The notes under the pieces were generated by a model. It was not told the DNA's origin. It saw only the letters and a list, made by a program, of their open reading frames with translations, and ran no database searches. A stretch of 64,000 bases of DNA from Lathyrus oleraceus (taxonomy: Eukaryota > Streptophyta > Magnoliopsida > Fabales > Fabaceae), in contig NC_066581.1 in assembly GCF_024323335.1 (NCBI RefSeq), positions 295,316,536-295,380,535 of the forward strand, in the 5' to 3' direction. The translations under genes were made by a program, and so were the position numbers. Each line of letters opens with the position of its first letter. Position 1 is the stretch's first letter. Shown piece by piece: positions 55,072-64,000 of this stretch.

Positions 55072-58000
55072 TCTGTCAGAAGAGTAACTTGGACCACTTC
55101 TTCAGCTGTCCAATTGTTGATAGACTCCCCTGGGGCACACGGGCGGACCCAGACGTCTGCATTGCAGTCACAGTCTTCACCATCAGTAGTAAAGACATCT
55201 CCGTGGTTCATCAGCCCAGCGCTGGTAAAGGTGCTCGGACCTGCTTGTACACTCTGCTCTGCCTGGAGAGGCTCATACCCGATTCCGAACTTGTCTTCTT
55301 TCACAGGCAAGTCAACCATCTTGCCCCAGCCCTCAGCTTTACCGGAGTCAACCACTTCCTTGGCCTGCTTGTAGGACGCAATCGAAGCACCTGGCTTCCT
55401 CTGCTCAGCACAAGCTACCCCCTCAAGCGCCACGGTCTCAAATGCCTGGCACAACGTTTCATGGATCTCGCCATCTACCTCAACATACTTGAATGAGGAG
55501 AGATGACTCACCAGAATTTCCTCTTCGCCACAGACGGTCACAATCTGACCGTTCCAGACATATTTGAGCTTTTGGTGGAGAGTCGACGAGACTGCCCCAG
55601 CTGCGTGTATCCATGGACGCCCCAACAAACAGCTATAGGCAGGCTGAATGTCCATCACATAGAAGATGATGTCGAAAACTTCCGGACCTATCTTTACCGG
55701 CAAGGTAACTTCACCAAACACAGAACGTTTGGATCCGTCGAAAGCACGCACAATGAGATCACTGGGAGTGAGCACAACTCCCTCGACATCGATCTTCTTC
55801 AGAATTTGCTTGGGCAAGACATTCAGGGACGACCCGGTGTCTACCAGCACGTGAGATAAAACAGCACCCTTGCACTCCATAGTGATGTGCAAGGCTTTGT
55901 TATGATTACGACCCTCAGGCGTCAAGTCTAGGTCAGTGAAACCTACACCATGCCTGGTGCTCACATTGGCTAGCACACCCTCCAGTTGGTTGACGGAAAT
56001 CTCTTGCGGTACGTATGCCATGTTCAGCATCTTCAGTAAGGCATCACGATGTGCTTCCGAGCACAACAGCAAAGAGAGAATTGAAATCTTGGACGGAGTC
56101 TGATTGAGCTGATCTACTATCTTGTAGTCACTCTTCTTGATAATCTTCATGAATTCCTCAACGTCCTTTTCAAAAGACCCCTCAGCCTCCTTCTGAGTCG
56201 GTTCCTTGTCAACCACAGCTTGTTTACCCTTAGCCCTGGCAGATGCCTCAGCATTAGCATCTCTCAGCGGCTGAGGAGCAAACAATCGTCCACTCCTGGT
56301 AAAACCTCCTGGTCCTCCAACGTTGTCCACCACAGGACTTGCAACTACAGGAGTTCTTACTGGAGCACTGATTGTTACTGGCGCTTGCAAGGCTGGCCTC
56401 GTCTGGTTAACAGCCCTCCGATCACTGCGATAGGCGTTGTCATACCTCCAGGGAACAGCTCTGCTATTTTCAACTGTTCTTCTGCCAGACGCCACAATAT
56501 TAGTTGGAGCATTGATAGTTACCGGAGCTGGAATGGTAACTGGAGCACCGCTTGTTGCTGATGTACCAACAACCCCTCGTCCTCGTCCTTCAGACGGCTT
56601 GAAATATATGGTGACAGTAGACACTGACTCATTGTCTTTAACAGCCCGGCTGAACTGGAGACAGCCTTCGTCAATCAGTTTTTGGATACCAGCTTTCAAC
56701 TGGTCACAACCTTTGTCAACTTCGGAACAACCCACACAGCCCTCTTCACAACCCGGGTAGACACCCCCCTTCAACAGACGGCCCTTCACAACAAGTAGAG
56801 AAGTCTGAACATCTTCAACATTCATAACCAAATCTTCAGCCTCTCCTCCTTCAATATTGTTAACCCTATGCCCACCATGCTGAGGCATAGGATTGTTCAC
56901 CACGTTTGGTACCGGAGCAAAGTTGATCGCCTTGGCATCGATCAAGTCTTGTACCTTGTGCTGGAGAGCCCGGCATCTCTCAGTATGGTGGCCTGGTGCC
57001 CCAGAATGAAAGTCACATCGGACGTTCGCATCATAACCAGGCGGCAATACTGTTGGAGTAGCCATTGTACGCAGCTCTACAAACCCTAACCGGAGTAGTT
57101 CGGGCAATAGTTCTGCGTAAGACATAGGCAGTGGATCAAATCTTCTATCAGCCTGCAATCTCTGCCTTGGCTGAAAAGGACGTTGCTGTTGTTGTTGTTG
57201 CGGTTGTTGAACCCTTTGTTGACGAGGTTGAGGTGCAGGAATAGTCACTGCAGCCACCGGACGATATTGATCTCTGTTTGTATTTGCTCTGTACACACCC
57301 CCTCTGTGTTGTACAGCATTGGTCTCTCCTTCTCTACGGCGAGGTGCCCCAGAGAAGAGTTTCTTCGATGACGAAGAAGAACCCGTATCATGAATCCTAC
57401 CAGCTTTGATTAAACTTTCAGTTCTCTCGCCACAGATGACGACATCAGAAAAACTTCTGAATGGGCAGCTTCCCATCCGGTCCATATACACACCTTGCAG
57501 AGTGCTGATAAACATGTCTGTCAACTCCCTTTCCAACATAGGGGGTTGAACTCTTGCAGCCAGCTCGCGCCACCTCTGGGCGTACTCTTTAAAGCTCTCA
57601 TTATTTTTCTGACACATACTCTGCAGCTGAGTCCGGGTCGGAGCCATGTCCATATTATGCTTGTACTGCCTGAGGAAAGCTTCACCCAAGTCCCTCCAAC
57701 ATCTGATTGAATCCCGCTTCAACTCCATATACCAATCCAAAGACGCCCCAGATAGGCTGTCTTGGAAAAAGTACATCCACATCTTCTCATCATCAGTGTA
57801 TGCGGATATCTTTCTGTAGTATGCCTGCACATGGGTGCGAGGGCAGGAGGTACCGTTGTATTTGTCGAACGACGGTGCCTTGAATTTGTGCGGGATTCTC
57901 AGACCTTCAACTAATCCCATGTTGGTAACATCAAAACCGAGGGAGTTTTGACATTCCATTGCCCGGATCTTCTCAGCAAGGGCCTCAACTTTACGATCTC

Positions 58001-58385
58001 TTGCATCATTTCTGCCCAAAATATCTTCGTCTTCACTGAGTAAGGTAAACATATCCTCTTGTCTGTCAACAATCGGAATTCTGTTACGGGCCGGAGCATG
58101 AATGACTCTGGCATTAGCAACATCTGGAGCAATCGGTTGACCGTTAACTCAAATACCCCTCAACTCTTCACCTTCAGCATAGTTGTTGACGGGAATAGCA
58201 ACAGCAGGAGTGTCAGGAACTGGGTTTCCTTCTGGCAGAGCCTGGTTGGGCGGTGGAATTGCAACTTCTTGCCTCTGAACCAGTGCTCGGAGTTCTTCTT
58301 GTCCTTGCGCAACCCCTTGCATCATATGAATGAACTGGGCCATGTTAGCCCTCATCTCTGCTAACTCGGCTTGTACTTGATCCAT
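55068..58385 (-). pseudogene. gag-pro: Ogre Gag-protease, one nonsense codon (exon 1)
   Basis: ATG at 58385 begins MDQVQAELAEMRANMAQF; a TGA at 58149-58151 (codon 79) interrupts, then 994 codons from 58052 are open. Numbered from 58052: retrotransposon-gag domain at 65-195 (FQDSLSGASLDWYMEL, FLRQYKHNMD, ESFKEYAQRWRELAARVQP); Gln-rich stretch 270-300; zinc knuckle of the unusual form Cys346-x2-His349-x5-His355-x4-Cys360; a second Cys-rich module at about 435-450 followed by a similar IQKLID helix; repeated Pro-Ala-Val-Thr linkers; protease with LVDTGSSLNVLP (Asp738). Gag packages RNA; the protease cuts the polyprotein. The TGA is one base from CGA (Arg). Confidence 0.9.
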
Positions 58386-58790
58386 ATTGCGTTGATGGTT
58401 GAGTCGCGTTGAATAGCGGTGCGGTCTCTGATCAGCTATCCTGCCTGGACACAGGAATCAAAGTGAGAAGACGGCACAAGAACACCTGTTATGCAAATGA
58501 GATGAGTATGATGTTTAATGATGCGTATGATGCACATGATATGCTCATTTCTCAGGCATTCAAAGAGCCTGACCCATCCTGAAAAGATGGCAACCTGCAG
58601 CAACAAGAGAACAACAGATACAGGGAAAAAAATGAGAATAACAGGGAAATACTGACAACCTTATCTATACATAAGGGCAAAAAGGTCATACAACCAAGAG
58701 TCAACAGAAATCCGAAACAGAGTACAAACAAATGAATCCCATCCAACAAGCCTGGAGGTGATTCTCAGCAAAATGCATCAAAGATACAAT
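58386..58790 (-). other. ORF1-gag spacer of element C
   Basis: No credible ORF. Bases near 58386-58500 match the equivalent spacer of B (26220-26353). It may hold splice or reinitiation signals for gag, but none could be fixed. Confidence 0.6.
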
Positions 58791-60431
58791 CTAAGACGGA
58801 CGGTCTTCCGGAATGAGGGTCTTCAGGTAATGGCACTGGTCTATCAACAGTGTGCATTCTGAACATTCTGGTAGAGGAGTGATCTTCTCCTTTAACTGTC
58901 TTCTGAGCTCCAAGACTTCTCCTCCAAGATAGTCCTCTGATTTCTGTCTTAAGTCTACCTCCTTCTTCAACTGAGCGTCTTTGTCTTTGAGTTGCTTCTC
59001 CAAGTCTCTGATCTTCTTCTGATAGTTGACTTCTGCTCTCTGTAGCCTCAAACACTCCCTATGCTCTGTTTCCAACATGGATTCCATCTCCTCATATGAT
59101 CTCTTCTTGCTCCTGGCTCTGCTAGCATCTTCTCCTTGCACTTCCCTGAGTTGATGGGCCAAGTGCAACTTATCGGCTTTAGCTTTGTACAGTTCCATCT
59201 GAGTGTCTTGCTCTTTCTCCCTCAAACGGCGACTTTCCATCAGGGCTTGCTTATAGTGCTCAGCAGGCACAATATCAGCAAGAACCAAAGGTGGTTGCTC
59301 TTGCAACGGCTCCATCCTATCATAGGGTAGCAGCAAAGTTTCCACTCTCTTCTTTACCCAATCAGTATAATCAGGCATTGCAATGGCAAACTTCTTCCCT
59401 AAGACGGATCCATCCTTCACTCCAACAGATCTCCAGGCTCTCCCTATCTGCTCCAATCTAGCCGGGTCATCTTTCTTCTCAAAACACACACTCTCAGCTA
59501 TCTCAGCTTCAAGTGGTCTTCTACTCATAACAAACCCTAATTGGCGAAGAGAAAGAACTGGATTATAATTTATACAACCCTTGGTCCCCACGAGTGGCAC
59601 GTTCCGGAATTCACCACAACTCATGATAACATCCTTCACGTCCATCCGGTATGACTGCCATCTGATGTCGTAGGAGGTGAGCGACATGACCCTCTGAGTC
59701 CACTTAAGAGTGCTCTGGGTATCTACAAAGGGTCCACTGACGGGCAGGAGCGACATAAACCATCTGAATAGGAGGGGTATACAGCACCTGATAGCCCCAC
59801 CCTTACCATGCCTACTGTGGATGGCATAGTAAGTATCAGCTAACAAGGTGGGGACTGGATTCCCTCTGATGAAAATACTGATAGCAGCATAGTCAATGAA
59901 ATTAGGCATACTTGGGAATAGGACGATCCCATAGATCATGGCAGCAAGCTGGGCGTGAAAAACTTCCCAATTTCCCTTCTCTGCTTCATCTCTGGCTACT
60001 CTCAGGAGAAACTTCAACGGCAGACCCATAACTTCCCCACAGGGCTTCCAACTCTCACAAACCTCCTTGACACTCAACCGGGGAGCTCTGGCAACAACTC
60101 CGAAGTCAACCTTCTTTGGGACGTCCAAGAAGGGAATCTGATGCTGAATCGGGATGCTCGTCAAAATAGAATACTCTTCGAGAGTAGGCGCCAACTGGTA
60201 GTCTTGAAATGTAAAGCATCTAAGCTCTGGATCATAAAACTGAAGAAGTGTCTGCAGAGGTACCGGATCAACTACTGTCTTCAGCACTGTCAGAATATCT
60301 CCAAACTGCCCAACAAAACTCTTCAGACGATCATCAATTACAAGACTACCCAACTCGATCAATGCAGTCAACGGCTCACGATGAAAGCTGTAGGAACAGG
60401 TCTTCCGCTTCAGCTCTGAGACTGTTGCCAT
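58791..60431 (-). CDS. Ogre ORF1 protein, function unknown
   Basis: The frame is intact for 546 codons from an ATG preceded by an A-rich leader. Residues 1-355 form a globular domain with blocks shared with ORF1 of B: LLQFYDPELRCFTF, TLEEY, GNPVPTLLADTYYAIHSRHGKGG, CCIPLLFRWFMSLLP and NVPLVGT. Residues about 395-530 are charged and rich in Glu, Lys, Leu and Gln, most likely coiled coil (REKEQDTQMELYKAKADKL, EVNYQKKIRDLEKQL). An ORF before gag is characteristic of Ogre elements. The family resembles plant DUF or plant-mobile-domain proteins, which is uncertain. Conservation of the frame in diverged B and C argues for a real protein. Confidence 0.87.
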   Translation of the reverse strand: MATVSELKRKTCSYSFHREPLTALIELGSLVIDDRLKSFVGQFGDILTVLKTVVDPVPLQTLLQFYDPELRCFTFQDYQLAPTLEEYSILTSIPIQHQIPFLDVPKKVDFGVVARAPRLSVKEVCESWKPCGEVMGLPLKFLLRVARDEAEKGNWEVFHAQLAAMIYGIVLFPSMPNFIDYAAISIFIRGNPVPTLLADTYYAIHSRHGKGGAIRCCIPLLFRWFMSLLPVSGPFVDTQSTLKWTQRVMSLTSYDIRWQSYRMDVKDVIMSCGEFRNVPLVGTKGCINYNPVLSLRQLGFVMSRRPLEAEIAESVCFEKKDDPARLEQIGRAWRSVGVKDGSVLGKKFAIAMPDYTDWVKKRVETLLLPYDRMEPLQEQPPLVLADIVPAEHYKQALMESRRLREKEQDTQMELYKAKADKLHLAHQLREVQGEDASRARSKKRSYEEMESMLETEHRECLRLQRAEVNYQKKIRDLEKQLKDKDAQLKKEVDLRQKSEDYLGGEVLELRRQLKEKITPLPECSECTLLIDQCHYLKTLIPEDRPS

Positions 60432-61231
60432 CTATATCAGTAGACCAAGCTCTGGAATGTACCTGAGAAATGATATGCATGCAGAGATTAGTTTCTCTTT
60501 TTTTTTTCTCTTCTTTTTTCTTTTTTTTTTCATTCATTTTTTTTTGCGTTTCTTTTGAAAAATAAATATGCTATGATGCAAATGATGCAGACTGGACTGG
60601 CTGGTTGTGCAAACTGATCATTAGGTCGAAGCTTCAGTCAAAATCAGAACCCAAATCCAACTTAAAAGATCCAAGGTCAACTGAACACACTGTTATCTGA
60701 ACTGAGAGTCACCAACAGAACCATAAGTCACCAACAGGTACCTGTAATAATGAACCCTTCCCCACTCACGGGTGTAGTCTAGGCCAGGGTAAGGTCGAGA
60801 GAAACGCAGCATAAATAACCTTTCGCAGAATACCATCATATACACACCCGAAGTATGTAACGACGATACCCCACCAGGGTCTGAACTGCTCGAGATATCA
60901 ATGTTCCGCTAAGTGGCGCAATACCACCCGCTTCCCATGAATCACTATATTCCTAATCATCCTAGATTTCACTCATGGTCTGGGTATTGGACCTTTTACC
61001 TCAACTGACTCCCACCCCACAAAGAAAAACAGACAACCAGCCAGGCAGAATGAATAATGAATATGAATGCAAACATTAATGCACACAATTAATGCAAACA
61101 ATAAATGAAATGAACAAATAATGAATGCAATAAATACACACAGCACAAAGCAACCAAAACCCTAATCCTAGAGAGCGCTAGGAGAGACTCGCTCAGGGAA
61201 GATGGACCAGCACAGGTCAACTTCTCTATAC
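60432..61231 (-). other. Leader of the full C copy
   Basis: Nearly identical to 42551-43350. It has a T/C-rich low-complexity tract (about 60491-60553) and the GGTC/GGACC hairpin around GGGTATT (60977-60993). Confidence 0.7.
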
Positions 61232-61249
61232 TCCCCAGCAGAGTCGCCA
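61232..61249 (-). other. Primer-binding site of the full C copy
   Basis: The minus strand reads TGGCGACTCTGCTGGGGA two bases after the end of LTR 3. Confidence 0.9.
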
Positions 61250-61251
61250 GC

Positions 61252-64000
61252 TGTCGCATTACGCGAAAAACCGGCGGGAAAAGAAGAAACAACAGAGTCA
61301 CCACCGTGCGTTATTTATCCCAAAAGAGGGAAAGGAAACGCTCAGAGTAAACCTGGGAAAAGAACATGGTCTCGCGACCAAAGAGAATGGGATCGGGAGT
61401 CGGTTATGCGAAGGGAAGGTATTAGCACCCCTACGCATCCGTCGTACTCGACGGGATCCACGCACAATAGGAAGGAAAAATGGTTGCTAAAACACTGCTC
61501 AAACACACACACACACTGGCTGAAAGAGACAAAAGGAACAAACAAGGCTGAAACTGACTCGGCAGGATACCGTATCCTGGGCCTACTTAGTCTATCAGGC
61601 ATAGACATCAGAGTCGAAGTAGTTCGGACTGGGGAAACGACACATGCTCGCTAGGATATCGCATCCTATGCATACGTATCTCCTTTGGATGAAGGAGAAT
61701 CAGAGCATTCGTAGCTCGGCTGACACGCACACAAACAAACAACAGGCAAGGGCAAACGTGGAGCCTGAATGCCAATCACTGGACTTACATCAGCATCCGA
61801 ACCAGAAAACACACACAGGAAACCAACTGCCAATCGCTGGACTTATGTCGGACTCCAACCAGAACACACACAAGGGTGGTTAAGACACAAAGGGTGAAAA
61901 AAGAAAAAGGGCGCCCGGAGAGATCAGCTCAATCTCCTGCCTACATACTTCATCTGGTATGAAGATCAGGGCGATGTAGTTCCCCTACGCAGGGAAAAAA
62001 GGACTAGCCTAACCAGATAACAGAGGGAGACACAACACTAGGGAGACTACGACTCGAGCCTAGATGTTGTCATGCAAAGTCGTCCCTAAGTTAAGGTTTC
62101 TAGCTAACTTGCACAGGAAGCAAGCCTATCCTAAACATGACTTGCACAGGAAGCAAGTCACACCTAACTTGCACAGGAAGCAAGGGTCTCGATTGCAACT
62201 AGGGCAAGAGAAAGGGGAGGTCTCAATCGCAACGAGGGCGAGAGAAAAGAATTAGTGTTAGTTGTTAGTCAAACTCGACAAGACATCGCATCTCGTGCCT
62301 ACGTATCTCATCTGGACATGAGAATCAGAGTTGCCGTAGTTCGACTACGGAGGGAAAAGGACTCGATTGCAACTAGGGCAAGAGAAAGGGAAAGTCTCGA
62401 TCGCAACGAGGGCGAGAGAAAGGAAAAGTCTCGATCGCAACGAGGGCGAGAGAAAAGATCGCAACGAGGGCGAAAGCAAACAAGGATTAGTCTAAACTAA
62501 ACCTAACTTGCACAGGAAGCAAGTCAAACAAACATACAAGCACAGGTAGTACACACTATACACAAGCAAGGGGCTCAAACAAGGCTAGGTTTTAGTTGAG
62601 GGGTCATATCAACCTCAACAAACAAACCTCTGGAACTGGGTAAATGGTGCTCTTAACCTTGACATTGAGAGCCAAGGTGAAGCAGATGAAAGGAGATGAG
62701 GGGTGTGCCTCATTGCTCTTATCCCTGGCCAGGGAGAGCATTTGAATATCAGAAGGTGTGGGAGTTCAGAAAGGGGGAACTCTTTCCACAAGTTAGACTC
62801 TATGGATCTTGGGTTTTTACTCACTATGCATCAACACAGGTAGCGTGAGCAATGTGAGTGACACACAGACTAGCAGGGGATAGATTGCTTATCCCTTGGG
62901 TTCTGCCAATTGCCTCTTCACTTAGGAGGACTTTGAGTATGTACAGGGACAAATTGTAAACATACACAAACATTGCCTCTTAAGGAGGACTTTAGACAGT
63001 TGCCTGGCCAAGTAACAGGCCAGGTCTTCCAGACTACATGAAGATTAGAAATATACCTCAATGCAAATTGCTTATACAAGCAAAGCAAAGCAAAAGTTCA
63101 CAAGGAACTGAGCAACTAAAAGCACCTGAAATAGTCAAGCAGATGTTAGTATGCAACTTCAAAACAAAGCAAAAGGAAACAGACATTAACAGTTAATCAG
63201 AAGCAAATGAATGTGCAAGGCACAAGGCTTAAGGCGTGTGAGCCAAGCCACCTACAAAACAAACAAGTTAGACAATGATATTCAAGCAAGCTCAATCAAA
63301 AAGAATTGGTCTCATTGGTCATTTGTTGGTCAACCTGAAAACACAAGCTCAAAAGTGAGTAACAGGACCACTAGGGCAAGCCTAGGGTCAAAGGAGAATG
63401 AAAAAGTCAAAACAGCAAAGGGCAAGCATCCAAAATCATGTTCAAATAATCAAGAATCAATACCAATTGGGTTCACATGCATATCAACCACTATCATCAT
63501 TTCATGAACAGTTTAGGTCAAAGCATTGCAAACAGAAGCTCATAGGAGTCAACAGAAAGACTTGCATCAAAAGCAAACTCAAACATTTCCAAAAATCACC
63601 AAATAAATCATGATCAATCACAACACATAGCATGGTAAGCATGTCAAATTTCATCTCATTTGGACAAGTGGAAGGCAGTCAATGAAAATCAGAAAGTCAA
63701 AGCAATTTTGAACATGCTCAAAGAAGTCAACCAAACATGCATCAACTTAGAAAAATCATAAATCAGGGATGGCATATGATAAATGAATGGGACTAAAACC
63801 ATGGCAAAGCTTAGGATGTCTAGTTATCTCATGTAAAATTTCATGTCCATCTAATAAAGTATGAGCATTTCACAAAACAAATGGGCACATGCATCACATA
63901 AGGTCAACATTTTGGTCAAACAGGGGAGAAAATCTCAAACAAATGGAAAATGGCACAAATAAATCCACAAAAAATCATATGCAAACTAGACATGTTCAAG
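61252..64000 (-). repeat. LTR 3 of element C (cut by window edge)
   Basis: The first 2749 bp are nearly identical to LTRs 1 and 2. AGTA-loop hairpin at 61439-61454; fourth two-stem motif starts at 62299. By comparison it should end near 66330, outside the window. Confidence 0.92.

Noticed and set aside
51801..57371. Plus-strand ORFs opposite gag and pol of element C
   Set aside because: They are antisense shadows of the long minus-strand frames, with no recognisable domains.
1..64000. Host genes, tRNA or rRNA genes, telomere or centromere satellite
   Set aside because: Every sizeable coding stretch belongs to a retrotransposon; no tRNA cloverleaf, rRNA or long-period satellite was recognised.

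Overview
The window is plant nuclear repeat DNA made entirely of LTR retrotransposons. No host gene, rRNA, tRNA or bacterial-type feature was seen. Very large Ty3/gypsy elements of the Tat/Ogre lineage (5-kb LTRs, an extra ORF before gag, a gag-pro/pol intron, two RNase H domains, a tRNA-Arg-type primer site) nested with Athila and copia elements point to a legume of the pea/vetch/lentil tribe (Fabeae). The organism is an inference; the element classes are read from the sequence.

Layout. (1) 1-2425 is the 3' part of degenerate Ogre-like element A1 (end of gag, 3' untranslated region, PPT). Its 3' LTR is 2426-3366 plus 11365-12685, split by a minus-strand copia element at 3367-11364 (LTRs 3367-4681 and 10052-11364). 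(2) 12686-20215 is a second degenerate copy, A2: 5' LTR remnant, duplicated PBS, gag, and a 3' untranslated region split by a solo copia LTR (18738-20092). (3) 20216-34694 is a decayed Athila gag-pol. It is split by Ogre-like element B (21506-33027; LTRs of about 2.17 kb, target duplication ACGCC). B carries ORF1, a 76-codon mini-gag and a pol shortened in frame. (4) 34695-64000 is minus-strand element C, arranged LTR - deleted interior - LTR - full interior - LTR with a shared middle LTR. The right interior has ORF1, gag-pro (one nonsense codon), an intron and an intact 1156-codon pol. The left interior is a 9.2-kb deletion derivative.

How the parts work together. ORF1 (unknown role), Gag, protease, RT, a degenerate RNase H plus a second RNase H, and integrase make up an Ogre replication machine. 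PBS and PPT prime the two DNA strands. Splicing of the 252-nt intron at 54820-55071 would remove the gag-pro stop and join pol in frame. Family A (gag only) and element B (deleted) would need another element's enzymes.

Most notable signal. Families A, B and C share several short potential hairpins whose stems change in a compensating way while loops stay fixed: a two-stem CTACG...CGTAG motif and an AGTA-tetraloop hairpin in the LTRs, a TATACCC-loop hairpin in the leader, and CCCG...GGCAAAAAT...GGG modules just after pol. Element C also has about 28 tandem hairpins around TTACCG. The 3' regions of B and C hold arrays of motifs complementary to the PBS. All were found by eye and need covariance testing.
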